Below are positions 1 through 11,268 of a DNA stretch of 64,000 nt, piece after piece. The stretch is from contig JAFKAC010000001.1 of the NCBI GenBank assembly GCA_025766275.1, positions 3,782,001 to 3,846,000 of the forward strand, given 5' to 3'. Under the pieces are notes generated by a model that was given only the letters and a program-made list of their open reading frames with translations, did no database searches and was not told the origin of the DNA. The first letter of the stretch is position 1. The number at the start of each line of letters is the position of its first letter. Origin of the DNA: Lactarius indigo. Lineage: Eukaryota; Basidiomycota; Agaricomycetes; Russulales; Russulaceae. Both the position numbers and the translations under genes were made by a program.

Positions 1-341
1 CCACGGTGATCTACGGGCATGTATCGCCTTCAGGACAATCTCCCTTCTTTTTTCTCCTCGCCGTCGATCTTCGTCATGGCTGCACTCGCTCTTGACTTAT
101 CTAAGGTGTTCTTGGGCGTATCATACCTCCTACGCGTCGATTCGGCATGCCACCTACTCCGGAGCGCGCACATAAAACAGGTTCGTTAGCTAATGGATAT
201 AAGGGCTAGGCTTTCTGTTCTTTACAGCAGTACATTTGTCTTTTTTGTCTACTCCTTGTGCAGTCTTAAGAAAGCAGATTCTCTCGCCTCGCGCTTTCTA
301 TCTAGCCCATTTTTCTATCTCTATCTCGCCTACGACTCACT
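1..341. other. 5' edge, no recognised gene
   Basis: No reading frame here resembles a known protein. The stretch is pyrimidine-rich before the next gene, as expected for a fungal promoter and leader. A short open frame starting near position 79 could be the tail of an upstream gene, but nothing supports that. Confidence 0.4.
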
Positions 342-2307
342 TTGTTTCGAAATCCCTATCCATGTTCACTGCCTTCGGTAAGCTCGTTGCTTCTCTCCTC
401 GCACATCTCGGCCCTAAAAAGCTACGCCACAACAGCGAGGAGCTCAACGTTAGCCTCTCTTCAACAAGCAGTCCAGGTTGGACGCTTAGAAATCGAAGAA
501 TCCGGGGTCGTCCATCGTTTCGGGTCTCCAGAGAACAGTGAAACCCACGTTCATATCATCGTTTTGAACGACTCCTTCTGGAAACAAATCCTCCTGTGAG
601 TTTAGACCTCTGCGCTTATATGGTAAATTGACTCGTGTAACTAGTCGCGGTGATCTAGGCTGTATGTTGCATTGGCCGCTAGATTAACTGCATACACTGA
701 ACCTTATCTCTGCAGTCAGCGAAGCCTATATGATGGGTGATATAGAACTGAAATCAGACAACCTAGAGGGCTTTATGAGTGTATGCGTTTTCTCATTGGT
801 TGTTCTTCGGAGCGTTGACGTCACTTTCAGCTCTGGCTCGAGAACGAGTCTCGAATGACCTCCCTCAACTCTGTCTTCAAGCGGCTCAGTTCTGCAGCGT
901 CTGGCGTGTACATTGCTCTCTTCGGCCAGACCCTCACCCAAGCCAGGCTTAATTGTATCGTCGGTTACGATCAATCTAACGAATTGTTTAAGGTCTGTTT
1001 TCCGGAGCTACCTCAGATTATCTCTACTAGGTGTTGACGATTTCGCCTTTTTGGGTAGGCATTCCTGAGCAAGGAAATGATGTATTCGTCTGCTCTGTTC
1101 AGCGAAGAGGAGGGTGGCGTCTATGGAGACTTGCTACCTCAGTTAAGGAGAAATACTACAGATCTTGAGAAGGCGCATGTTGCGGAAGATTCATCACGTT
1201 CTTCGCCAGGCACGTGTCCAGGCCGGGCAGCGTATTCTGGAATTTGGATCTGGTTGGGGAGCCGTTGCCATCGAGGTTCGCTCGCATTGACATTCTCGAG
1301 AGTCACGGACGACTCACTTTCCTCGCGAATCAGGCGGCAAGGACGTACAAATGTGAGGTGGACACGCTCACGCTATCAATTGAACAGAAAGCGTTAGCGG
1401 AGGAAAGGATACGCGAAGCTGGATTGCAAGATCTTGTCCGAGTTCATCTCATGGACTATCGTGAAATTCCTCCATCGTTTGAAAAGAAATTCGATGCTTT
1501 TATAAGCGTTGAAATGCTAGAAGTGAAATCTCATTATTACTATATGAAAGTGGATAATTGATACCACCACCCTACAGCATGTTGGACCAAAGGTGAAAAT
1601 TTTCTCCTGCGCGTGCCGGGATTGACACTAAGATGTCTTCTTTCCCAAGTATTACGCGACCTATTTCAAGATCGTGGACAAGGTGCTTAAATCAAGGGAC
1701 GCAACCGCTGTTGTGACCTGCTCAACGTTTCCGGAGTGGAGGTACCCCATGTACCAGTATATGAATTCCTACGTTTTTCGTGATCGGAGACGTACTTCTT
1801 TTCGTTTTTGTAGGGCTGAAGACTTCTCGCGAAAGTACATTTGGCCGAACACTTACCTTCCAACCCCAGCGATTATTATCAACGCCGTAAATGTGGAGTC
1901 GCAGGGCCGCTTCATTCTTGAAGGTGTAGAGAGCCATGGGTTCCGTAAGTGTTTAATTCCTGATACGTATATGTAATCTCCCTAACGTTAGAGCAGACTA
2001 CGGGAGGACAATCAGAGAATGGGGCAGGCGCTTTGCAACAAACGTCACGCCCGAGGTCCTCGCCAAAGACTTTCCTTCAGTAACAAAGGATCCCATGACA
2101 TTTGAGGCGTTCCGCAGGAAATGGCGGTATCTGTTCGCGTACGCGGATGCCGGGTTGGCTCATGGGTACCTCACTTCGCATATGTTTACATTCATTCGTA
2201 CCGTATGTCGTTCCTCTTACGACCTCAGATCCAACTCACTTTTGACACAGGACGGGACATCAATTGCTAAAGTGTTATCTGCTGGGAGACGTCAGGAAGA
2301 CGACTAG
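342..2307 (+). CDS. Cyclopropane-fatty-acyl-phospholipid synthase-like SAM methyltransferase
   Basis: This multi-exon gene matches the CFA synthase/mycolate cyclopropane synthase family, which methylates acyl chains of phospholipids with S-adenosylmethionine. An N-terminal part (VGRLEIEESG, then EAYMMGDIELKSDNLEGFM) precedes the methyltransferase fold. Motif I reads EFGSGWGAVAIE near 1238-1279. It is followed by CEVDTLTLSIEQKALAEERI and by FDAFISVEMLE near 1490-1520. The 3' exons carry AEDFSRKYIWPNTYLPTP, WGRRFATNV and AGLAHGYLTSH, typical of the C-terminal half. The start at 342 is uncertain: an ATG at 362 followed by a short intron is an alternative. Splice sites are GT-AG with introns of about 45-110 bases. 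One extra base near 1170 breaks the frame before the SAM motif, and a second irregularity lies near 1635. Substrate specificity cannot be read from the sequence; sphingolipid C9-methyltransferases are more distant relatives. Confidence 0.8.
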
Positions 2308-3311
2308 AAAATAGTCACATCATTTATCATACCTGTCTCTTGCCGACTACAGTGACGGTTTAAGTTGAACTCTCGTCTTCGAATCAATACGCGTCAGCCG
2401 TAGGCTTGATTTCAAAACTAACGTATGGCCTGAGAGATACCTGTCTTCAGCCGCGAGGTTGGGGTCTGCGACCGTGGCGTGATGCTTGCGAGGCCACCTG
2501 AGGTACAACATGGTTCCAATGGATCTCCCAAACTCACATGTGGTACGCAGTTGCGAGGGTGCGAGGGGACAACGCTGAGTCGTAGCTTTGCCTCGTCTGG
2601 CAGGCCCCGAAAGAGAAGGACAAACAGGTCACCAACGAGGGCAACAAACTGTGATCAGACGCTCATTTGTACATGCTTGTAGTACACGTCCTTAACTAAT
2701 GAGACGATTTGAAGGCAACCGATTGCGCTGCAGCTGAAATACTGGGGTGTGGTCGGCTGGTCTTAGACAGAGCGGCGCGGTATGGTACTTTTGGAGAGCG
2801 AGCCAGAGCAAGCTAACGCTTTACACGCTGCCTCCTTGTTGGTGGAAAGCGATGATATGGAAAAACTACACAGGTGAGGGGAACGCATCCGAGTCGTTGA
2901 TATGCTAGTGACAGGTAGCCCTGGTTATTGGGTGAACCCAGATAGACCTCGGAATTGGAAAGGAAGAATTAGCACCCTGCGAAAGGTGTCTGAGGAAGTG
3001 CCAATTCTTAACCATTTACGTTGGGGCGAGTAGGAGCGTGACTACATCTAATGTAGTATTTCTCAAGAGATGTACAAGGAATTCGGGTCGCCAGGACGAA
3101 GAGGAACAAACCGCACACACTGCAATAGACTGAGGGGGACCGTATACGAACACCTTCCTCTGATACTGGTATTCTGCCTTCAGGGGGCGAGTAGGATGCG
3201 CCCACTGTGTCATTGGCGTGCTCATAACCTGCAGAGGCCACGAAATCACTTCGCGATGGTAAATCCGAGCCATGTCGTCGCATGGTAGATACACCATAAT
3301 GCCAAGGGGAG
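2308..3311. other. Intergenic, about 1 kb, nothing recognised
   Basis: Only short frames occur, with no conserved motif on either strand. It holds the 3' flanks of the CFA synthase-like gene and of the minus-strand ARL2 gene. Confidence 0.5.
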
Positions 3312-4187
3312 CTAGGATACAGTGCGTGACTTCTCTGGTAACGGTAGTGAAGTGCCACCAGTGAGTGTACTGTAGTAAAGTCGGCTAGCAACTTCGCCAA
3401 CCACCCAATTGAGTCCCTCGAGTAGGTTGTGTCCGGTCACCGCACTGCACGAGACGATGCTCCACTGATGGGACTTGATCCCCTGGGAGATCCAGCACCT
3501 TGAGGAAATCTGCGTCAGCCAAGAACACCTACCATCAAGCAAGATGACCAGACTAGCCTGCTCTATTTCTTTGTCTGTCATGGAGCCTTGAATATCCTGT
3601 TTGTTGGCAAAGACTAGCAAGGATGCGCCAGCTAGCCGCTAGAGGGCAGGCGTCATGTCATGCGAGATGCGTTTCAAGTCAACTTATATACGTACGTCTT
3701 CAAGCAGTAAGCTGTGCAACTCTTGCTTGCAGTCACTCATACGCAATCTATCCCCAGAAGTCGACGACCCATACGAGTGCATCTGTTTGTTCAAAGTAGT
3801 TCCGCCAGTAGGGGCGAAGCGTCCGTTGACCGCCCACATCCCCTAGTTGTCTTTCAGATGGTAGAAGAAATTGATCATGTCGGCGACGAACATATGTTCA
3901 GCGTATAGCTTTGGAAGGTCAGCCGTCATCATACTTGAGCCGCGGATGGCATACTCACTGACCGTGCACAAATGTCTTGATATTGAATCCCAGTGTCGGA
4001 CTCACGTCTGTGATATCTTCGCCGTTCAGCTTCTTCAAGATAGTGGTCTTTCCGGCGTTATCAAGACCGCTTAGGTGAGTTCGCACCCACTGCAGAATGT
4101 CCACGAGCCGACGGTAACTCACAGAAACAGAACCCTCATCTCCTTTTCTCTCCGCCGATTCTTCCGGATTATGGTGAGCAGCCCCAT
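3312..4187 (-). CDS. ARL2: ADP-ribosylation factor-like GTPase ARL2 (Alp41/Cin4 type)
   Basis: This small GTPase acts with tubulin-folding cofactor D in making alpha/beta-tubulin dimers. The protein starts [12 protein letters not shown]. It then shows the P-loop [13 protein letters not shown], switch I region [11 protein letters not shown]3 [20 protein letters not shown]4 NKQD in [11 protein letters not shown], and G5 SCSAVTG. The ending [16 protein letters not shown] is typical of ARL2 rather than ARF1. At least five short introns are needed; the first splits the codon just before the P-loop. Two single extra bases break the frame: one after VWVVD near 3757 and one in the LDLP/IKSHQW segment near 3482. 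The flanking protein is fully conserved, so sequence error is as likely as decay. The annotated C-terminus adds about 15 residues after the usual end. The start codon lies 128 bp from the divergent eIF5B start. Confidence 0.88.
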
Positions 4188-4315
4188 CAGTAAGATGGTA
4201 TGACGATGGTGTCTGAGTTACCGTTGTGGCTTACATCATCCTTTACAATTCATGGATTCCGACTGTGGGAAACTTGCAGTTTCACACTCATCGCGAGGCC
4301 ATTTCTTATCATTAG
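4188..4315. promoter_or_regulatory. Divergent promoter between ARL2 and eIF5B
   Basis: Only 128 bases separate the start codons of ARL2 (minus) and eIF5B (plus), so the core promoters and leaders of both must share this segment or extend into the opposite gene. No clear TATA box is visible, which is common for housekeeping genes. Confidence 0.5.
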
Positions 4316-7300
4316 ATGCCGGCAAAGAAAAAGGCCAAGAAGGCACAGGCCACCGAGGCCACCGAAGCGGAGACGGAGGTAGTACAAGTGGCCGCCGAAA
4401 TCCCAGCAGATCCTTCAGCGGAACCCCCTACAGAACCCCCCGCTGCTGCTCCGGTAAAGGACGACGACGAAGGCGCCGATGGCGAGCCCGGTGCTGGTGA
4501 AGGAGACGCGACAAAGAAGAAGAAGAAGAAGAAAGCAAAGAAGGACGATGAGCCTCCTCCTCCACCTGCGAAGAAGAAAGGTGGAGCAGGTATCAGTGCA
4601 TTGAAGGCAATGATGGAAGAAAAGAGACGGCTCGAGGAGGAAGCAAGAAAGAAGGAAGAGGAGGAGCGAAAACGTATCGAGGAGGAGGAACGTAAGGCCG
4701 AGGAGGAGGAGCGACGGAAGGAGGAAGAAAAGCAACGGAAAAAGGAGAGGGAGAAGGTGCGCCGTTACTAAATACATCAAACTTGGTAACCTCATCACCC
4801 GTTCCAGGCCAAGCGAGAGTTAGCGAAGAAGGAGGGGCGTCTCCTCACCAAGAAGCAGAAGGAAGACCAACGCGCTGCAGAGATTCGCAGGCAGGCGTTA
4901 CTTGCATCAGGTGTGCAAATCGAAGGCTTGCATCAATCTGGGGCCCCTCCAAAGCGGCCTGTCTATGGTAATCGCAAAAGGGGTGGCCCTGCAAAGGGCG
5001 GCTCGCCTGCACCTGATTCAGTGCCCCAGACGCCTGAACCATCGCAATCCAAGGAACTTGCATCCGAACCTACTCCCGAACTTGAACCTGGACAATCCCC
5101 AGACAGCGCTTCGGATGACGTTCAGGACGATTGGGAAGCCTCGAGCGAAGAGGAGGAGACGGCACCTCCAGCAGAAATGAAGGAGTCATGGGACGACTCT
5201 AGCGAGGAGGAGAAAGCTGAAACGGCCCCAGCATCTGCAAAGAAACCTACACCTGCTCCACAGGCAACGAAAAAATCTGTTCCTACAAAAGGTGTGCCTG
5301 CCGCGGTGCAGTCGCCGTATCTCGTTCTGATTCGTCCCCAGCCAACGGTTCATCTACGAAGTCCCAGGCCAAGAAGGCAGAACCCACCAACGGTAAACCC
5401 GTTGCCTCCAAAGCCAGCGCACCTCCGGAATCTGACGACGAAGAGTCGGAATCAGAGAGTGATTCTGACGAGGATTCGTCAGAGGACGACTCCGACGAAG
5501 CTCAGACCACTGCACAGAAGATGGCTGCTCAACGCAAGGCGGAAGCTGCTGCCCGGCGCCAGAAAGCTCGCGAAGATGCTCTTGCAGCGGGAAGCAAGGA
5601 CGACCTCCGTAGCCCCATTTGCTGCATCCTGGGACATGTGGATACTGGAAAGACTAAGCTTCTGGACAAGGTACGTGATATATATATATTGATCTGCCAC
5701 TGGGGTGACAGTAGCTTCGCTTTTAGATTCGGCAAACGAACGTGCAAGAAGGCGAAGCTGGTGGTATCACTCAACAAATCGGTGCAACCTACTTCCCTGT
5801 GGAGGCCATCAAGATGAAGACAGCAGTCCTTAATAAGGTATCATTGACAGTACTACCGTTTCCTTTCTCATTCTCTAACTGACGCTTCAGGGCGATCAAG
5901 AATTCAAAGTCCCAGGTCTCCTTATAATTGACACTCCGGGACATGAGTCCTTCACAAATTTGCGCTCGCGTGGCAGCTCGTTATGTAACATCGCCATCCT
6001 TGTTGTAGATATCATGGTACGCTTCAAAAGTATTTTACTCTGTCCCATCATTTACGCGCCACATAGCACGGCTTAGAACCACAGACGCTGGAGTCGTTGC
6101 GACTACTCCGCGACAGGAAGACGCCGTTCATCGTTGCCCTCAACAAGGTCGATTTCCCCCCATCTAATCACTCTCACCAGGTCTAACTGTGTTCAGATCG
6201 ACCGTATTTATGGATGGGACGCAACACCAGATGGAGCTTTCCAAGAATCCTTGGAAAAGCAGAATCGCTCGGTGAAACGCGAATTTGAGGATAGGGTACA
6301 GAAAACAATCCTGGCATTTGCCGAGCAAGGCCTAAACTCAGTGCTCTACTACGATAACAAGAATTTTGCACGGAATGTCTCCCTGGTGCCGACATCTGCT
6401 ATTACTGGCGAGGGTGTACCCGACATGATCATGTTACTCGTGAACCTCACGCAGCAGCGCATGAGCGACCGCCTAATGTACCTGTCGGAACTCGAGTGTA
6501 CTGTGCTCGAGGTCAAGGTCATTGAAGGTCTCGGAACCACAATCGATGTAGTTCTTTCCAACGGTATCTTGCACGAAGGCGACAAAATTGTGGTATGCGG
6601 ATTGAATGGCCCGATAGTAACACAAGTCCGCGCTCTTTTAACCCCTCAGCCGCTCCGTGAACTGCGTATCAAGGTCCGTATGTGCTCTCCATGGATCCTC
6701 CATCGTCCTTATTCCCGCCGTAGTCTTCGTACGTACATCACAAGGAAGTCAAGGCAGCACTCGGCGTCAAGATCGTCGCACCTGAGCTTGACAAAGCGAT
6801 TGCGGGTTCGCGCCTTCTCGTGATCGGACCAGACGATGACGAGGATGTGCTACGCGAAGAGGTCATGTCCGAATTGACGTCGCTGTTTGAGTCGGTTGAC
6901 AAGTCGGGTCGTGGTGTGTGTGTGCAAGCGAGCACGCTTGGGTCTCTCGAAGCTCTACTCGACTTCCTGAAGGTCAGCAAGATTCCGGTCTCAGGCATCA
7001 ACATCGGCCCTGTACACAAGAAGGACGTCATGCGAGCGTCCACGATGCTGGAAAAGGCCCGCGAGCTTGCTTGCATCCTCTGCTTCGACGTTCCTATCGA
7101 CAAGGATGCGGATCGCCTCGCGGAAGAGATGGGAATTCGACTGTTCAAAGGTAGGCTAAATGACTCGGCTTCCACATCGTGCCTTCTAAATTCACGTTCC
7201 TGTAGCGGACATTATTTACCACTTGTTCGATGCATTCACGGTGTACAATGCGGAAATCGTCGAGGCGAGACGCCGCGATGCCGCACCGATGGCAGTTTGG

Positions 7301-7928
7301 CCTTGCCGGCTGAAGATCATTGCATGCTTCTGTAAACGGGATCCTATTATTCTTGGCGTTGACATCCTCGACGGCACTCTACGCTTGGGGACGCCGTTGT
7401 GCGTCGTAAAGAGCGACCCCGTGACAGGCGCAAAGGAAATAATAGAGCTAGGCAAGATGTACGCCTTTATTGCCCCCGTTCCCTGGTTCGTGGGATTTAC
7501 CATAGCTCCGCAGTACTTCTTTGGAAATCAATCACAAGTCTATGGAGGTATGTGTAAAGTACACTGGGTGAGAGGATCATTCTGACGGGTCGTCGTCCAG
7601 CTCGTTAAGAAGTCACAAGCTGGTGGTGGGGTTGCTGTCAAGATTGAACACGCAGTATACCAGTCAGCAAAAATGTTTGGCCGACACTTTGACGACAAGG
7701 ACGAAGTCTACAGCCGGATATCACGGCAGAGTATAGACGTATTGAAGGTCCGTCTACTATTTAGTTATACGTCGATTTTCTTTTGACGTGGTCTGCAGGA
7801 GTCCTTCAAGGCAGACGTCGCGACCGAAGAATGGCTGTTGATCAAAGCCTTGAAACAGGTAAGGCTACATTCACCGCCCTTCACGATTCGATGCTGAAGA
7901 TTGGTTACAGCGCCTCGACATCCAATAG
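4316..7928 (+). CDS. FUN12: Translation initiation factor eIF5B (IF2-type GTPase)
   Basis: eIF5B joins the 60S subunit to the initiation complex and hydrolyses GTP at start-codon commitment. The N-terminus (4316-5600) is the usual charged, low-complexity lysine/glutamate tail, with a coiled-coil-like [20 protein letters not shown] stretch. The G domain follows: G1 [14 protein letters not shown] near 5627, switch [13 protein letters not shown] near 5760, G3 IDTPGHESF near 5930, and G4 [10 protein letters not shown] across an intron near 6140-6220. Domain II ([20 protein letters not shown]), domain III ([19 protein letters not shown]) and domain IV ([20 protein letters not shown], then [16 protein letters not shown]) are all present. 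The last tiny exon encodes RLDIQ and a stop at 7926-7928. The frame changes near 5300-5315 within the low-complexity tail, so either a base is missing or two are extra there. Otherwise it is complete. Confidence 0.93.
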
Positions 7929-8246
7929 GCGCTCTGATATTTTGGTTCCTGCTTTAATACGTTACACTCAATTCATGCTGCATTGCATCTCAACGTTCTC
8001 AACTCTCACGCATCGCAAATTCGCAAATCATTAAGGCACTGACTTTTGGAAAGTTTTGTACGACCGGAACCAGGAGCAGCGAGTTGATGTACGATACCAG
8101 TCAATGTATTTCATGGTGCATGTAGCCGTTGTTACTATAAATCAAGTTGTACGAGAAGCAGCCCGCGGGAAGCGAGCACGAGCACGATGAAACCGCCGCG
8201 GTGCCAAACAGTGCCAAATACACTTCTTGACAAGCCTCCACAACTC
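7929..8246. other. Short intergenic, NDUFA12 promoter
   Basis: About 320 bases between the eIF5B stop and the proposed NDUFA12 start. An upstream in-frame ATG at 8187 could extend NDUFA12 by 20 residues. No clear TATA box or other element is seen. Confidence 0.4.
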
Positions 8247-8898
8247 ATGCCGTCGCTCGCGCGTTATATTCGCGGTATTCGCGCTGTAGGGATTAAGGAA
8301 TGGTGGCACCAGATGCAGTACATAGGTGATGTGAAAGCAGGAACATTCGTGGGCTCCGACCAGTGCGTCGCAATGTTGTTCTCGAGGATATCTGCGCGTT
8401 AATATCATTCCCATAGGTTTGGAAACCGCTACTTTGAGAATCTCAACGCAGAACAGGAAGTCCCTGGTACAATCCATAGCATATCAACGTTATCCGCGTG
8501 TGTTTTACCAAGTACAATTTTCTAGGTCGTCATCGTTGGGTCGACTTTGCCCAGGTTAGTCAATGCCACCAAAGCGCACGAGTCACCGAGTATTGATTAT
8601 CCTTCCCCCTCAGCACGACTTGAATGCTAGCCAGGTGCCAGCAGAATGGCATGCATGGCTCTCCCACATCCGGAAGGACGCACCGCCGCAGGATGTAGTG
8701 ATGCAAAGTTCCACACCCTCATGGAAGGCAGTACGTTTTCTTCCTTCATGTTGCCCTTCCCCAGCCCATATATTCCTGCAGCCCTGGGTCGAAAATTTGA
8801 CCGGCACCCGCGGTGCATACCGCCCCTACAACACCGTCAAACCCAAGATAGAAGCGTGGCAACCCAAAGCGGCCCCGCGCACAGCACCTCCTTCGTAG
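8247..8898 (+). CDS. NDUFA12: NADH:ubiquinone oxidoreductase (complex I) subunit NDUFA12
   Basis: This is an accessory subunit of mitochondrial complex I at the base of the peripheral arm. Four introns separate exons reading MPSLARYIRGIRAVGIKEWW, FGNRYFEN, GRHRWVDFAQ, PAEWHAWLSHIRKDAPPQD, and PWVENLTGTRGAYRPYNTVK followed by PKIEAWQP. The RHRWVDF, EWHAWLSH and NLTGT..AY.PYNT.KPK segments are the family signatures. All splice junctions keep the frame and no indel is needed. The ATG at 8247 gives the usual N-terminus; one at 8187 is in frame but adds non-conserved residues. The stop lies 48 bases from the end of the convergent L2HGDH gene, so the 3' UTRs probably overlap. Confidence 0.9.
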
Positions 8899-8946
8899 AC
8901 CTGTACGCCGTAGCACACAATCCGGAACTATTAATCGCACGAGACG

Positions 8947-10512
8947 CTATAACCATTGTTTGTCCGTTCCAACCAACATATCTTCTACAACCATCTCCGC
9001 AAGCGCCAGACTTGCCGTGAGCCCTGGACTCTCGATGCCCAACAGGCTGATCATGGGTGCCTTCCCATTTCTCTGATCTGCATAGTCCGCGCGCACCACG
9101 AAGTCCTGGAACGGTGCTCCTAGGGGAGCGAGCTTCGGTCGGATCCCGACGTAATCTAGTTGGAAGCCCTCGGGTCTCACTCCGGGCAAGTACCGCGAAA
9201 CTGCAGCGTACATCGAGCGAGCGCGCTCCTCGTCGGGAGTAAGATGTGGCTCCCATACGTCCTCATCACGCACCGCGCCATCGGGGACAGACAGCCAGTC
9301 GATGTCGGGTCCAAAGCGTACGTTGCCCCCCATATCGAGGGTGAGGTGCGTGCCAAGCGAGTGAAATGAGGCGCCTTTAGCGGCGGATGCCTCGTCTGCT
9401 GGATAAACGAGGTGCTTGATGTCTCGCACGCCTGGCCCACGGTACGCTGCGTAAGCACCGCGAGCATAGTAAAGCGGAATGTGCCGAGACGGCGGGATAA
9501 CTTCGTTGAGTACATTGGTAGCCCCAAGGCCCGCAGCGTTGATCAGCACCCGCGCCAGGGTAGCATCTGTATGGCTTTCGCTCCCCTTTTCGGAGCTCGT
9601 CGTAGTTTGGACAATCCAGCCCTGCGTGCTTTGCGTGGCCGCATCGACGCGTACCGCGCGTGTGCCATACGCGATCGTGCCCCCCGCGTCGCCAATGTCC
9701 TTCTCGAAGCTGGAGAGCAGCGTAGCAGAGTCGATTATCCCCGTCGATGGACTCCACAACGAGGACGTAATCTCCCGTGCGAGCTCGGGCACGCGCTCAC
9801 GTGCGGCATCGCCAGTCAGCACCTCCGTCGGGAGTACCTGTGGATCAGCGGAATGGTCCCAGTGAGGAGGCGCCGTCAGGGCCTGAGCTTTCGCGTGCAT
9901 CGCTGCGATGTACTTGTGCTGGTCGTCGCGCCCTACTACCAGTTTACCCAGACGGCGGTGGGGGATGCCGTGCTCGGTGCAGTATGCGTAGAGCATCTGG
10001 CGCCCACGGAGACACAGACGCGTTTTGAGTGAATTGGGAGGATAATATAGACCTATGGACTTTAAGGAAACTTTCGCAAGTACCTAGGGCTGTACTCGTA
10101 CCAGCATGAATGACTTCGGAATTGCGGGAGCTTTTCATTCAGACCTCGTCAAAAGCACGATGAGTTGGACGATGGATGGACTGGTACCTCGTCTCCTCGC
10201 CTGCGCGGGTATGCCGCTCGACGAGTATCGTTGTCTTTTCTGGAAAGCGCTGGGAAAGCGCGCGTGCGACCGCAAGCCCAACGACACCTCGTGCCCAGGC
10301 GATAGGGATTCAGCGTATCTACTCGTAATTGTAAAAAGGGCACGTTTTGACGCACCTCCACCGATGACGATGTGATCAGCTACAGCCTCTGGAGACTTGG
10401 TGGGAGATGAGACGAGAAGGCGGCACACATGGCACGTAGATTAGCGCACCTTGAACTTGTATCGCCTGGTGCTGTTCAGCGTTGTTGTGAGACCGCGGAC
10501 TGTTGCTTGCAT
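8947..10512 (-). CDS. L2HGDH: L-2-hydroxyglutarate dehydrogenase, mitochondrial FAD enzyme
   Basis: This enzyme oxidises L-2-hydroxyglutarate, a by-product of malate dehydrogenase, to 2-oxoglutarate. Exon 1 encodes a basic, Ser/Thr-rich presequence (MQATVRGLTTTLNSTRRYKF) consistent with mitochondrial import. Exon 2 has the FAD dinucleotide-binding start DHIVIGGG, continued after an intron as VVGLAVARALSQRFPEKTTI and VERHTRAGEETSSRNSEVIH. Next come AGLYYPPNSLKTRLCLRGRQ and MLYAYC, all diagnostic of the family. The long last exon (8947-10020) holds the substrate-binding part: VLINAAGLGA, SFHSLGTHLTLDMGGNVRFG, LDYVGIRPKLA and GIESPGLTASLALA. Four introns all have GT-AG ends and the frame is intact. 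It is tail to tail with NDUFA12. Confidence 0.92.
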
Positions 10513-11268
10513 GGCTCGCGAAATAGCTGGGTTGCGTCAGTGGTACGTGTGATTCAGAGAGGGTCAAAGCTCTCTTCTCGTCGAAACTCAGTGTGCGTTC
10601 ACGGGCTGCATGAGAACTTGGACGCCCATGTGCTGGTAATTGTAAATTGCTTGTCGTGTGAAAGATTCCATTCAACTCTTCATCCCGATCGCCCCTCGAT
10701 CCTTTGCTACTTTGCTCTTACCCCTCGTAGATTTCATCCTGAGCGAGACTCTGATATGGCTCAATAACCCCAATGCGCATGCCTGCGCTACCTTGACCTG
10801 GCTTCCCATATGCGTCATGCACGAATATCTCGAGGGGCAGGACGGGGACTCCTTGGCGAGCTTCATGACGACTTTGTTCACGCTGGCATGCTTCACAGAA
10901 ACGGAAGTGCGGTGAACGTCTACTCTCGCCATGTCATCGTGATGTAGTAAAGTGAATACGACACCTAACGTCACTCTCGATGACTGACATCGCACATAGC
11001 ATGTTGCCACCAAGTCGATCCCTGTCTCTGCCACTGTCACGCCCTCCATTGGATCCGTGGATGGCCAAAAATAAGGACAGCACTTGCGGCGCATCCTCTT
11101 CAACAAGATTGGTACATGCCAAGCTTGCACGTGCAGTGAATATTTTGCCGGCCAAGCCACGTTAAGCGCCCAAACCGCCACGATATGATCTGGAGCATTG
11201 CCGTATATTGTATCGGCCCCGTGGTATATCGGACAGTGGCCCACTCGATGCTTTACACGTCTCTTTAG
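10513..11268. other. Divergent intergenic region
   Basis: About 750 bases between L2HGDH and a plus-strand glycosidase. A 190-codon open frame on the minus strand (10672-11244) shows no domain or low-complexity hallmark I can recognise and has no obvious exon partners, so it is not called as a gene. The region probably holds two promoters. Confidence 0.4.

Noticed and set aside
3312..4187. ARL2 as a pseudogene because of two frameshifts
   Set aside because: All GTPase motifs and splice sites are intact, and the same +1 pattern occurs in other essential genes of the window.
4415..4798. Leu/Phe-rich minus-strand frame opposite eIF5B
   Set aside because: It is the reverse shadow of the Lys/Glu-rich eIF5B N-terminus.
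10672..11244. 190-codon minus-strand open frame
   Set aside because: No recognisable motif or exon partner, and it sits where promoters are expected.
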